DNA of 64,000 nt, taken from NCBI RefSeq assembly GCF_008085905.1, contig NZ_VSFF01000012.1, positions 1 to 64,000 on the forward strand, read 5' to 3'. The notes under the pieces were generated by a model. That model was not told where the DNA came from. It made no database searches and saw nothing but the letters and a program-made list of their open reading frames with translations. Positions 51,596-60,281 of this stretch are shown here, piece after piece. The DNA is from Actinomadura syzygii (GTDB lineage Bacteria > Actinomycetota > Actinomycetes > Streptosporangiales > Streptosporangiaceae). Numbering within the stretch: position 1 is the first letter of the stretch; each line of letters starts with the position of its first letter. The position numbers and the translations under genes were made by a program.

Positions 51596-51671
51596 TTGTT
51601 TCGCCTCGACGATAGGAAGCCGCCACCCCACTGTCAAGACGCTCCGTCTCGTCTCGTATAGGATTCCGGGC

Positions 51672-52274
51672 ATGAACATGCCGAACGAGCAGCGGCGCAG
51701 CGAGCGCTCGCGCCAGGCGATCCTGGCCGCGGCGCTCGACCTCTGCCGCGAGCGCGGCCTCGCGCGGACGACGGTCGAGGAGATCGCCAAGCGGGCCGGG
51801 GTCGGCAAGCAGACGATCTACCGCTGGTGGGGGTCCAAGGCGGCCGTCGTCCAGGAGGCGCTCAACGAGCGCGTGAACGCCACGACCGACTTCCCGGACA
51901 CCGGCGACCTGCGCGCCGACCTGCGCGCCCAGATGGTCGTGGTCGCGGAGGCGTTCGCCAGCGCGGACTTCGCGCCGTACGTCAGCCTCATCGCGGCCGC
52001 GCAGGAGGACCCCGAGATCGCCGCGTCCCTCCGGAAGGTCATGCTCGAGCCGCGCGTCCGGGCCTGCGCGGAGCGGCTGCGGCGAGGCCAGGAGCAGAGG
52101 CAGTTGCGCGAGGACGTCGACGTGGACGTCGTCGTCGAGATGCTGTACGCGCCCCTGTACTACCGCCTGCTGCTACGCACCCGTCCGGTCACGCCCGAGC
52201 AGGTGACGGAGATCATCGCAATGGCCTTCGAAGGGCTGGCACCGCCCGGTCGCGACGGGACGCCCGGCCGCTAG
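51672..52274 (+). CDS. TetR-family transcriptional regulator
   Basis: 200-aa TetR repressor. The DNA-binding domain is RSRQAILAAALDLCRERGLA, TTVEEIAKRAGVGKQTIYRW and WGSKAAVVQEALNERV. The C-terminal domain resembles TetR_C_11-type proteins (QMVVVAEAFASADFAPYVSL, VVVEMLYAPLYYRLLLRTRP). It is divergent from the membrane protein gene. The palindromes at 51580-51595 and 51638-51656 are its probable operators; the second overlaps its own promoter spacer. The ATG could be 51672 or 51678. Confidence 0.9.
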   Translation: MNMPNEQRRSERSRQAILAAALDLCRERGLARTTVEEIAKRAGVGKQTIYRWWGSKAAVVQEALNERVNATTDFPDTGDLRADLRAQMVVVAEAFASADFAPYVSLIAAAQEDPEIAASLRKVMLEPRVRACAERLRRGQEQRQLREDVDVDVVVEMLYAPLYYRLLLRTRPVTPEQVTEIIAMAFEGLAPPGRDGTPGR

Positions 52275-52412
52275 CCGGCGGTGCCATGGCCTGTGACTAA
52301 GGGGCCGAGGCCACACCGAAGATGAGGTCCCGCGCCGGAAGCATCCGGTCTTCGGCCATCTTCTTGGCGTGATGTCTTGCGCTTCGCTAGAGGTAATAAT
52401 ACCTTTAGACGC

Positions 52413-53108
52413 ATGGCAGCGGATCGGTACAGGCCAGGGGAACCCTTCTTCACCGACGAGCAGCTCGCCATCTTGAAGAAGGAGGGTCAGATCCTCCAGC
52501 GCCCTCCGAAGCACCTGTTCTTCAAGGAGGGCGAGTGGACGAACTTCGTGCTCGTCCCTCTCAAAGGGCACCTGAAGGTGACGAAGGGCGCGCCCGAGCG
52601 CCTCATCGGGATCCGCAAGGGCCTGCAGCCCGTCGGCGAGTCCTCGGCCCGGTACGGCTCGCCGCGGTCGGCCAACGTCTGGTCGATCCGCGACGTCGAG
52701 GTCCTGCACCTGTCGGCCAACCAGTGGAACGACTTCGTCGACGAGAACCCGCGGGTCCTCGACGCCCTCATCTACATGCTGACCAGCCGCCTGGGGGAGG
52801 CCGACACCCGGCTGACCCACAGCGAGCTCGCCGCCGAGCCGCGGCTCGCCCTGGCGCTCCAGGAGCTCATCGAGAGCGGCCTCGGCGACGAGATCGCCAC
52901 CGGTGTGCTGCTGGAACTCGACCACGAGGAGCTGGCGCAGGTCTCCGGCCTGTCCGTGGAGTCGGTGAAGAAGATCATGAAGATCTTCCGGGACGGCAAC
53001 CTCGTCCGCACCGGGCGGCGCCGGGTGATCATCCAGGACGTCCCGTTCCTCCGCAGGATCGCCACCGGCGACCGGACCGCCTCCGCTCGAAGGGACACGG
53101 CGGAATGA
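52413..53108 (+). CDS. Crp/Fnr-family regulator with divergent cNMP domain
   Basis: 231-aa protein with an N-terminal cyclic-nucleotide-binding fold (residues about 15-125) and a C-terminal winged helix. The phosphate-binding cassette is recognisable as VGESSARYGSPRSANVWS, keeping Gly-Glu and Arg-Ser-Ala but shortened. The recognition region is LDHEELAQVSGLSVESVKKI. No strong ribosome site is present, and TAATAATAC upstream may be part of the promoter. The gene overlaps the next by ATGA. The ligand might be cAMP, cGMP or another nucleotide. Confidence 0.8.
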   Translation: MAADRYRPGEPFFTDEQLAILKKEGQILQRPPKHLFFKEGEWTNFVLVPLKGHLKVTKGAPERLIGIRKGLQPVGESSARYGSPRSANVWSIRDVEVLHLSANQWNDFVDENPRVLDALIYMLTSRLGEADTRLTHSELAAEPRLALALQELIESGLGDEIATGVLLELDHEELAQVSGLSVESVKKIMKIFRDGNLVRTGRRRVIIQDVPFLRRIATGDRTASARRDTAE

Positions 53109-53575
53109 CCCACGACAACGGCTCTCCCGCCGGGCTGCTGGAGCACCCCCTGCTCAGACGGCTCGCCGCCATGGACCTCGACCCCGACGACTTCGTCATC
53201 TTCGGCAGCGGCCCGCTCCTCGCGCACGGCCTGCGCCGCGGCGTCAGCGACCTCGACATCGTGGCCCGCAACCACGTCTGGGACTACGCCTACGTCCGCG
53301 GCGTGCACGGCCGCGGCCGGTACAGCGGCGACATGATCGTCTCGCTGTGGGGCGGACGGCTCCAGTTCTCCCGGCAGTGGATCCCCGGCGCGCGCGGGGC
53401 CGACGAGCTCATCGACGACGCCGACGTGTTCGGGGGCCTCCGGTTCGCCCCGCTGCGGGACGTCCTGGCCTACAAGCTGCGCTTGCGACGGCCGAAGGAC
53501 CTTCTCGACATCTCCACCCTGAGCGGACGGCTGCGGGAGGAGGCCGGCTATGGCCCGCGTGCCAGCAGCCAGTGA
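53105..53575 (+). CDS. Nucleotidyltransferase-fold (MNT-like) protein
   Basis: 156-aa protein with a pol-beta nucleotidyltransferase signature: FVIFGSGPLLAHGLRRGVSD followed by LDIVARN, giving the Gly-Ser and Asp-x-Asp motifs. The third carboxylate is not evident (the strand reads GGRLQFSRQW), so it might bind nucleotide without turning it over, or use another residue. The C-terminal RDVLAYKLRLRRPKDLLDIS is typical of small MNT-like proteins. It is sandwiched, with overlaps on both sides, between two cyclic-nucleotide-domain genes. A role in making or sensing the nucleotide is an inference from context. Confidence 0.75.
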   Translation: MTHDNGSPAGLLEHPLLRRLAAMDLDPDDFVIFGSGPLLAHGLRRGVSDLDIVARNHVWDYAYVRGVHGRGRYSGDMIVSLWGGRLQFSRQWIPGARGADELIDDADVFGGLRFAPLRDVLAYKLRLRRPKDLLDISTLSGRLREEAGYGPRASSQ

Positions 53576-53987
53576 CCGGCTCGTGGGCGTCCTGCCCGAC
53601 TTCCTCTCCATGTTCTCCGCGGCCGAGCGCGCCGACCTGCTGCGGCGCGGGCTGCGCCGGATCTGGCCCGCGCGGACGACGCTGTTCAGGCAGGACGAGG
53701 ACGACACCACGGTGGTGATCGTTCTGTCGGGCGAAGTGGAGGTCGGATCCGGCGCCGACGACCGGCCGCCCCAGATCTCAGGCCCCGGCTCCCTGCTGGG
53801 TGCCGTCTCGGCGCTCGGTCGCCGACCTCGCTCGGCGACCGCCGTCGCGACGACGTCCGTCCAAGGGGCGGTGCTACCCGTGGAGGAATTTGAGGGCTTC
53901 CTGCTGAGCCATCGCAGCGACACCGCGTTCCAGTTCCTGCGGATCCTCTGCGAGCGGTTCGCTCGCGTGGATGTGCAGCCGCCTTAG
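53550..53987 (+). CDS. Single-domain cyclic-nucleotide-binding protein
   Basis: 145-aa protein consisting of one cNMP-binding domain. The phosphate-binding cassette GSLLGAVSALGRRPRSATAV keeps Arg-Ser-Ala-Thr but has Ala where Glu is normal. Residues 1-30 form helices (DFLSMFSAAERADLLRRG). There is no DNA-binding domain, so it could be a ligand sink or a partner of the Crp-like protein. GGAGGAGG precedes the ATG, and the gene overlaps the nucleotidyltransferase by 26 bases. Confidence 0.8.
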   Translation: MARVPAASDRLVGVLPDFLSMFSAAERADLLRRGLRRIWPARTTLFRQDEDDTTVVIVLSGEVEVGSGADDRPPQISGPGSLLGAVSALGRRPRSATAVATTSVQGAVLPVEEFEGFLLSHRSDTAFQFLRILCERFARVDVQPP

Positions 53988-54370
53988 CCCATGAACGCCG
54001 AGGGCGGCCCCTTGGGTTCAGCAAGAGGCCGCCGTAACGGCTACTCCCGTCCATCCCGTGCGACAGAATGTCTAGGAGTCCACCCATGAGCGTACAACGA
54101 ACACCCATCGAAGACACCCGTCCAGTCGGTGACTGGAGATGAGCCTGCAGGTGACCGGGAGCAACCCGCCTCCGGCTCGAGCTGTCCGGCGTGTTCATTC
54201 CGATGCGCGTCCTGCTCCATACGTCCGTCGTCCTCGCCTCCGTCCCGGCGGCCTGGCCGTCCCCGTCATGCTCCGCCCCTAGCGCCACGAGGCACCGCAC
54301 CGACCGGCCCGGAGGACGGCCGTCCCTAGAATCGGCGGTCGATCGCCGAGCCGGGGGAAGGGGACCGCGG
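53988..54370. other. Intergenic region before the ECF sigma gene
   Basis: 383 bases without a supported gene. Short frames on either strand have no family resemblance. The promoter of the ECF41-type sigma gene should lie here; I could not pick a clear -35/-10 pair. Confidence 0.4.
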
Positions 54371-55244
54371 ATGGAGTCGACCGGGGCGTTGGCGGAGTCC
54401 GACTGGGAGGCGCATCGTCCCGCGGTCTTCGGCGCGGCCTACCGGATCCTCGGGACGGTGGCCGAGGCCGAGGACGTGACGCAGGAGGTCTGGCTGCGGG
54501 CGGCCGCCGCCGACCTGTCCGAGGTGCGGGACCTGCGGGCCTGGCTGGTGACCCTGGCCGCCCGGACGTCCTTCAACGTGCTGAAGTCGGCCCGCGTCCG
54601 GCGCGAGTCCTACGTCGGCCCCTGGCTGCCCGAACCGCTGCTGACCGGCCCGGACGCGGCCGCTCAGGTGATCATGGACGAGGCGGTGAGCACCGCGATG
54701 CTCGTGGTCATGGAGACCCTCAGCCCCGCCGAACGCGTCGCGCTGGTTGCTCCACGACGTCTTCGGCCTCCCGTTCGGGCGGATCGCCGAGGTGCTCGGC
54801 GGCACGCCCGCCGCCGGCCGCAAGCTCGCCTCCCGCGCCCGGGCGCGGGTCGCCGCGGTCGCGGAGCGGCCACGGGCCGGCCGTGCCGAGACCGAACGCG
54901 TGCTCAGGGCGTTCAAGGCGGCCGCCGACGCGGGGGACCTGGCCGCCCTCGTCGAACTGCTGCACCCCGAGGCGGTGTACGTCGCCGACGGCGGCGGCGA
55001 GGCGACCGCGGCGCTCGCGCCGGTCCGGGGCGCGGACCGGATCGCCCTGCTGGCGATCAGGCAGGTCGAGATCAGGCGTCCCGACGCGTTCCGGATCGTC
55101 GAGGCCAACGGGTACCCGGCCCTCGCGACATACCGCGCGGGCACGTTGGTCTGGCTCGACACCGTGGAGGTCGCCGACGGGCGGATCACGGTGTTCAGGA
55201 GACTGGTCAATCCCAAGAAGCTCGGCCGTATCGGTCACGTTTGA
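54371..55244 (+). pseudogene. ECF41-type sigma factor gene with frameshift
   Basis: Two adjoining frames together encode a complete ECF sigma factor with a SnoaL-like C-terminal domain. The first (to about 54746) has sigma region 2 (AYRILGTVAEAEDVTQEVWL) and ends at SPAERVALV. The second, from about 54749, continues with LHDVFGLPFGRIAEVLGGTP (region 4), VLRAFKAAADAGDLAALVEL, and the tail RRLVNPKKLGRI, which carries the NPxKL-type motif of group ECF41. One extra T at 54747-54748 explains the break: without it the text reads VALVLHDVFGL. It could be a real mutation or a sequencing error. The oxidoreductase gene 70 bases downstream is the usual ECF41 partner. Confidence 0.85.
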
Positions 55245-55314
55245 GTCCGCTGTCTTGACTCCCTGCCGATTCCCTCCGATCCGCGGAGGGCGAGGCTGGG
55301 AGAGGACGACCACG

Positions 55315-56469
55315 ATGGCGCACGTTGTGATCATCGGAGGCGGTTTCGCGGGCGTGTGGAGCGCGGCGGGAGCGGCGCTGGCACGCGGGGACGCGGACCT
55401 GCGCGTCACGCTCGTCGCGCCGGGCGAGCACCTGGTGCTTCGTCCGCGCCTGTACGAGCCGGAGCCCGACCTGGCCAAGGTGGAGCTGAGCGGGATCCTC
55501 GACCCGATCGGCGTCGAGCACCTGCGGGCCACGGTGAGCACGATCGACGCCGAGCGCCGCACGGTGGTGGCCGACGGCGCGGAGATCGGCTACGACCGAC
55601 TGGTGCTGGCGGCGGGCAGCAGGCTCGTCCGGCCCCGGAACCTGCCCGGGGCCGACCGCCTCTTCGACATCGACACGCTGGACGGCGCCCGGCGGCTCAC
55701 CGGCTTCCTGCACGGCCGGAGGGACTGCTCAGTCGTGGTCGTGGGCGCCGGATTCACCGGCCTGGAGATCGCGACCGCCCTTGCGGCCCGCGGCAGGGTC
55801 CTGCTGGTGGATCGGTCCGAGACGGTCGGGAGCCGGTTGGGTCCGGGCCCGCGCGAGGAGATCGAGTCGGCACTGGACGAACTCGGCGTCGAACGCCGCC
55901 TCGCGACGACGGTGACGGAGGTCGGCGACGGATACGCCGTCCTGAGCGACGGCACCAAAGTTGAGGCGGACGCGGTGGTGTGGTCGGTCGGGATGAGGGC
56001 GAGCGAACTCACCGCGCAGATCTCGGACGAGCTCGACCACCTCGGGCGGGTTCCGGTCGACCGGTGGCTGCGCGCCCGGCCCGGGGTGTTCGCCGCCGGG
56101 GACGCGGCCAGCGCGGCGTTCGACGACGAGCACACGGTCCTGCAAGCGTGCCAGCACGCCACCCCGCTCGGGAAGGTGGCCGGATACAACGCGGCGGCCG
56201 ACCTGCTCGGCGTCCCGCCGCGCGACTTCACCCCCGGCCCCTACGTCACCTGCCTGGACCTGGGCGCCGCGGGCGGCGTCTTCACCCGCGGTTGGGACCG
56301 CAGGGTGATGGCGTCGGGCGCCGAGGGCGCGGACATCAAGAGGAGGATCAACCAGGCGATCCACCCGCCGGTCGACGACGCGTCCGCGATCCTCGCCGCC
56401 GCCGACCGCGTCCACATCGAACTGCCCTTCTTCCCCCGCGACGACGAGGCGGCCTCGCTCGCCGGGTGA
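55315..56469 (+). CDS. NAD(P)/FAD-dependent oxidoreductase (NDH-2-like, ECF41 partner)
   Basis: 384-aa flavoprotein of the type II NADH dehydrogenase-like group. The FAD site is HVVIIGGGFAGVWSAAG at the start, the NAD(P) site is VVVVGAGFTGLEIATALAAR, and the second FAD motif is VFAAGDAASAAF. HATPLGKVAGYNAAADLL is family-typical. The C-terminus lacks a membrane helix, so it is probably soluble. In ECF41 systems the sigma factor controls a neighbouring carboxymuconolactone decarboxylase, oxidoreductase or epimerase gene; here it is this oxidoreductase. Its substrate is not known. The ATG at 55315 follows GGGAGAGG. Confidence 0.88.
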   Translation: MAHVVIIGGGFAGVWSAAGAALARGDADLRVTLVAPGEHLVLRPRLYEPEPDLAKVELSGILDPIGVEHLRATVSTIDAERRTVVADGAEIGYDRLVLAAGSRLVRPRNLPGADRLFDIDTLDGARRLTGFLHGRRDCSVVVVGAGFTGLEIATALAARGRVLLVDRSETVGSRLGPGPREEIESALDELGVERRLATTVTEVGDGYAVLSDGTKVEADAVVWSVGMRASELTAQISDELDHLGRVPVDRWLRARPGVFAAGDAASAAFDDEHTVLQACQHATPLGKVAGYNAAADLLGVPPRDFTPGPYVTCLDLGAAGGVFTRGWDRRVMASGAEGADIKRRINQAIHPPVDDASAILAAADRVHIELPFFPRDDEAASLAG

Positions 56470-56720
56470 ACGTCCGACCCCGTGGCCGCGGCGGCCCGCC
56501 GCGCCCACGGGCCGGGCGAAGAGGACGTCCAAGAAGCGAGAACCCAGGGTCTCCCCCGTTCACGGGTACGGGGCATGCGGGGAAGCTACCTCCCCCTCGG
56601 CCTCGGGTGGGCGACAGCCCAACAAGCATGTCCATCAGATGAACACACTGATGGCGTGCGAGGGGCGGGAGGGAATCATCGCGGTACCGGGTTGGCCGAG
56701 GAGTGCGGGAGCGTGAGCGG

Positions 56721-57932
56721 ATGATCGACGCAGGGGCCGAAGGCCCGCGGATCGCGATCGTGGGAGGGGGCATCGGGGGCCTCGCGGCCGGTGCGTTCCT
56801 GCGTCGCGAAGGGATCTCGGCCACGGTCTACGAGCAGGCGTCGCAGCTCAGGGAGGTGGGAGCGGGCCTGGTCGTCGCCCCGAACACGGCCCGGCTGCTG
56901 CGGCGGCTCGGTGTGCTCGCCGCCCTCGCCGCCCGCGCCGTCCGGCTCGACGTCGGCTGGGAGTTCCGGCGGTGGCGCGACGGCGCCGTGCTGTCCGCCG
57001 AGGACCTGGCCTCGGCATGCGAGCGGCTGTACGGGGAGCACACCTATACCGCGCACCGCGCCGACCTGCTGGAAGCCCTGCGGTCGGCCGTTCCCGACGG
57101 CGGCGTCCGGCTCGGCAGCCGGTGCGTCGACCTGACCGTCCGGGGCGACGGGCGGCCGGTGCTGCGCTTCGCCGACGGCGAGACCGTCGAGCCCGACGTC
57201 GTGATCGGGGCGGACGGGATCCACTCGGTCGTGCGGGGCGCGATCACCGAGTCGGCGTCCGCGACCTACTCGGGCCTCTGCGCGTTCCGCGCGCTCGTCC
57301 CGTCCGAACACGCCCCGGACTTCGCTCGCCGCGCCGCCCAGACCCTGTGGATCGGACCCGGCCACCACCTGGTCCACTACCCCGTCTCCGCCGGGCGTTC
57401 CGTGAACCTCGTCGCGTTCGCGCCCGCGCGGGACGACGCCGTCGAGTCCTGGACCGCGACGGCGACGGTGGAGGAGTTCCTGGCCGAGTTCGAGGGCTGG
57501 GACCCGAGGCTCACCGCACTTATCCGCGCGGCCGGGACCCCAGGCCGCTGGGCCCTCCTCGACCGGGCGCCGCTGCGGCGCTGGAGCGAGGGCGCCGTGA
57601 CCCTCCTCGGGGACGCGGCCCACCCGATGTTCCCCTTCTTCGCGCAGGGCGCCGCCCAGGCCGTCGAGGACGCCGCCGTCCTCGCCCGCTGCCTGGCCGA
57701 TGACCTCGACGATCCGCCCCGTGCCCTGCGGCGCTACGAGCGGCTGCGGATCCCGCGCACAAGTCGGCTGCAGGATGCGAGCCACACCAGGTCGCTCGTG
57801 AACCACCTGCCGGACGGACCGGACCAGCAAGCCCGGGACAGGTCCTTCGCCGAAGCCGACCCGCTGGTGGCCAACGGCTGGATCTATGCCTACGACCCCG
57901 ACGACGCCCTGCTCAACACGGCGGACGCATGA
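56721..57932 (+). CDS. Group A FAD-dependent monooxygenase (salicylate/hydroxybenzoate hydroxylase-like)
   Basis: 403-aa flavoprotein hydroxylase. FAD motifs are IAIVGGGIGGLAAG (GxGxxG), VVIGADGIHSVVRG (DG motif) and LLGDAAHPMFPFFAQGAAQA (GD motif). The size and the motif order match salicylate 1-hydroxylase and 3-hydroxybenzoate 6-hydroxylase relatives. Beside a hydroxyquinol-type dioxygenase gene it could make hydroxyquinol from a resorcinol-type phenol; this is inferred from context. The ATG at 56721 is favoured because the FAD fold begins soon after it. Its stop overlaps the start of the broken maleylacetate reductase gene. Confidence 0.88.
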   Translation: MIDAGAEGPRIAIVGGGIGGLAAGAFLRREGISATVYEQASQLREVGAGLVVAPNTARLLRRLGVLAALAARAVRLDVGWEFRRWRDGAVLSAEDLASACERLYGEHTYTAHRADLLEALRSAVPDGGVRLGSRCVDLTVRGDGRPVLRFADGETVEPDVVIGADGIHSVVRGAITESASATYSGLCAFRALVPSEHAPDFARRAAQTLWIGPGHHLVHYPVSAGRSVNLVAFAPARDDAVESWTATATVEEFLAEFEGWDPRLTALIRAAGTPGRWALLDRAPLRRWSEGAVTLLGDAAHPMFPFFAQGAAQAVEDAAVLARCLADDLDDPPRALRRYERLRIPRTSRLQDASHTRSLVNHLPDGPDQQARDRSFAEADPLVANGWIYAYDPDDALLNTADA

Positions 57933-58239
57933 ACGCGCCCGACCCCTCCTGGCGGATGCGCTTCGAGCACGAGACCCTTCCGCAGCGGGTCCGGTTCGCC
58001 TCCGGCGAGGCCGCGGCGGCGCTCGCCGAGGAGGTCGCTGCGGTCGGCGCGTCCCAGGCGATGGTCATCGCCGCGGCGCTCCGACCTCGTTGCGCGACCT
58101 CGGCGTGCCCGAGGACGGCATCCCGGCCGCCGTCCAGGCCGTGCTGCACGTCCTTCCCGCGGGGAACCCGCGAACCGTGACCGCCGACGACCTCACCGCC
58201 CTGCTTCGGGCGGCCTGGATAGGAGCAGAGCCCCGATGA
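57929..58239 (+). pseudogene. Maleylacetate reductase, internally deleted
   Basis: N-terminus MRFEHETLPQRVRFASGEAA and EEVAAVGASQAMVIA match the first ~50 residues of maleylacetate reductase (iron-type alcohol dehydrogenase superfamily). In another frame, from about 58085, TSLRDLGVPEDGIPAAVQAV and NPRTVTADDLTALLRAAW match the last ~50 residues, ending exactly where the dioxygenase ATG begins. Roughly 250 residues, including the metal and NAD sites, are lost, and the frame changes at the junction (58075-58085). The gene overlap on both sides (ATGA) is preserved, showing that it was once part of the operon. Confidence 0.8.
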
Positions 58240-59132
58240 CCCACGATCACAGCGCGCCCGACATCGCCGCCGAGCGGGCACGCCGCGAACAGGACCTCCT
58301 CGAACGAGTGCTGCGCTCGTTCGACGACTGCGCCGACCCACGGCTCAAAGAACTGATGCGGGCGCTGGTGCGGCATCTGCATGCCTTTCTCCGCGAGGTC
58401 CGGCTCAGCGAGGAGGAGTGGCGGAAGGGCGTCGAGTTCCTCACCCGGGTCGGCCACATCACCGACGACGTGCGGCAGGAGTTCATCCTGCTCTCGGACG
58501 TCCTCGGTGCGTCCATGCAGATGATCACGATGAACAACCCGGCCCACGGCGACGCCACCGAGGCGACCGTGCTCGGACCGTTCTTCGTCGACGGCGCGCC
58601 CCGGATCGAACTCGGCGGCGACGTCTCCGGAGGCGCGCCGGGCGAACCGTGCTGGGTGGAGGGAACCGTCCGCGACACCGCGGGCGCCGCCGTCCCCGGT
58701 GCCAGGGTCGAGGTGTGGGAGGCCGACGCCGACGGCTTCTACGACGTGCAGTACGACGACGACCGCACCATGGGACGCGCCCACCTGTTCACCGGCCCGG
58801 ACGGGGAGTACCGGTTCTGGGCGAACACGCCGACCCCGTACCCGATCCCGCACGACGGCCCGGTGGGCGCGCTGCTCGCCGCCGTCGGCCGCTCTCCCAT
58901 GCGTGCCTCCCACCTGCACTTCCTGGTGAAGGTGGACGGGTACCGGACGCTGGTCACCCACATCTTCGTACGAGGCGACGACCTCCTGGAATCCGACACC
59001 GTCTTCGGCGTGCGGGACTCACTCGTCAAGGACTTCGAAAGCCGCCCCGCCGACACACCGACCCCCGACGGCCGCGCGATCAACGGCCTCTGGTCGAAGG
59101 CCCGATTCGAAATCGTCCTCGCCCCCGTTTGA
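58236..59132 (+). CDS. Intradiol dioxygenase, hydroxyquinol 1,2-dioxygenase type
   Basis: 298-aa non-heme iron(III) dioxygenase with an N-terminal catechol-dioxygenase helical domain (residues about 20-95: RLSEEEWRKGVEFLTRVGHI). The C-terminal beta-sandwich carries the ligands Tyr169 (GFYDVQ), Tyr202 (PYPIPHDGPVG), His226 and His228 (ASHLHF); the spacing of 33, 24 and 2 equals the family pattern. GPFFVDGAPRIELGGD is typical of the hydroxyquinol-type group. It would cleave hydroxyquinol (or catechol) to maleylacetate (or muconate). The broken maleylacetate reductase gene upstream fits hydroxyquinol. It overlaps that gene by ATGA. Confidence 0.9.
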   Translation: MTHDHSAPDIAAERARREQDLLERVLRSFDDCADPRLKELMRALVRHLHAFLREVRLSEEEWRKGVEFLTRVGHITDDVRQEFILLSDVLGASMQMITMNNPAHGDATEATVLGPFFVDGAPRIELGGDVSGGAPGEPCWVEGTVRDTAGAAVPGARVEVWEADADGFYDVQYDDDRTMGRAHLFTGPDGEYRFWANTPTPYPIPHDGPVGALLAAVGRSPMRASHLHFLVKVDGYRTLVTHIFVRGDDLLESDTVFGVRDSLVKDFESRPADTPTPDGRAINGLWSKARFEIVLAPV

Positions 59133-59140
59133 TCCGCCGG

Positions 59141-59557
59141 GCCGTCCTGCTCACCTCGCTGGCGCGCGGCCCAGAGCGCCGCCAGCGTCCGAGACAGGGC
59201 GAGTCGCTCGGACCCGCGGTGGTGACGGCCGACGAGGTCGGCGATTTCGGCGCACTGCGGCTCACTACCGCGGTCAACGGCGAGACCGTGCAGGACGCCC
59301 CGCTCTCCGACCTCGCCGTGGAGGTGCCCCACCTCATCGAGCGGTTCAGCTGGCACTTCGCCTTCCGGCCGGGCGATGTGATCAGCACGGGCACGCCCGC
59401 CAGGGTGGCCGCCGGGCGACGTCCGCCCGTCCACCTGCGGCGCGGCGACGTCGTCACGGTCGCCGTCGCGGAGATCGGAGAACTCACGAACACCGTGGCG
59501 GGGCACCATTCGGATGAAAGGCGTATTCGGGTGGAAGAGAGAAGAGATGCCGACTGA
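59141..59557 (+). pseudogene. Fumarylacetoacetate hydrolase-family gene, 5'-truncated
   Basis: Only the C-terminal ~110 residues of an FAH-family protein are readable: GPAVVTADEVGDFGALRLTT, VNGETVQDAPLSDLAVEVPH, and FRPGDVISTGTPARVAAGRR, the last being the strongly conserved STGTP motif. The N-terminal metal-binding part is missing between the dioxygenase stop and this piece. The text before about 59190 does not match the family. FAH proteins often act in ring-cleavage pathways as hydrolases or decarboxylases, so this belonged to the catabolic operon. Confidence 0.7.
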
Positions 59558-59584
59558 TCGTCTACGGAGCGGGAGGGCGGAGCG

Positions 59585-60185
59585 ATGCGGAGCCCGGTGG
59601 TGAGCGAGGGTCCGGCGAGCACCGAGGCCGAAGCGCTGCGCGAGGCCGAAGCGCTGCGCGAGGTCGAGCGTCGCGTCCTGTGGCTGTCCAGCGCGATCGT
59701 CCACCATGCCAACCAGGTGCGGCCCAACCCGTCCGGGCTCAAGGTCGGCGGCCACCAGGCGTCCTCGGCGTCGCTGGTGTCGATCATGACCGCGCTGTGG
59801 TTCAGGCACCTGCGGCCCGAGGACCGGGTGTCGGTGAAGCCGCACGCGTCGCCGGTGCTGCACGCGATCAACCACCTGCTCGGCCGTCTCGACGCCTCCT
59901 ACCTGCCCCGGCTGCGGGAGTTCGGCGGGCTGCAGAGTTATCCGAGCCGGGCGAAGGATCCCGATCCCGTCGACTACTCGACCGGGTCGGTGGGCATCGG
60001 CGCCACGGCGCCGATCTGGGGCGCGATCTCCCGCCGGTACGTCGACACGGCGTTCGGCGGGACGGGCGCCGGGCGGCAGTACTCGCTGGTCGGCGACGCC
60101 GTCGGGATCGCTCGCGGACGTCTACCGCCACCACGGCATCGACACCGACGGCATCGTCCGATCCGCACTGGACCTCGCCGACTGA
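59585..60185 (+). pseudogene. Transketolase-like thiamine-diphosphate enzyme, internally deleted
   Basis: Starts with a good GGAG site and an ATG. Residues 1-173 look like the start of an actinobacterial transketolase-like/pyruvate dehydrogenase E1-type protein: SGLKVGGHQASSASLVSIMT, PEDRVSVKPHASPVLHAINH, and DYSTGSVGIGATAPIWGAIS, ending at YSLVGDA. Right after, in a different frame, LADVYRHHGIDTDGIVRSAL-DLAD gives the family's last residues and stop (60185). Several hundred residues are absent, and the frame changes near 60108. It also has a tandem 18-base duplication near its start (EAEALR twice). Confidence 0.8.
59624..59659. repeat. Tandem 18-base repeat
   Basis: GAGGCCGAAGCGCTGCGC occurs twice head to tail at 59624-59641 and 59642-59659, giving EAEALR-EAEALR in the transketolase-like remnant. 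It keeps the frame. Confidence 0.9.
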
Positions 60186-60230
60186 GCACGTTGACGGCGA
60201 AAAGCCGCCAGAGCTTCGCGGGTGATGACT

Positions 60231-60269
60231 GTTGGGTGGGACGCACTTCCAGTGCGCTCCCCAACCAAC
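60231..60269. promoter_or_regulatory. Imperfect 39-base inverted repeat upstream of MFS gene
   Basis: Arms starting GTTGG and ending CCAAC, with ACGCACT / AGTGCG inner pairing around TCC, centred near 60249. It lies between the transketolase-like remnant and the MFS transporter (ATG 60282). It could be an operator or a leader hairpin; the MFS ribosome site GGGTGG is just downstream. Confidence 0.45.
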
Positions 60270-60281
60270 AGGGTGGAACCG

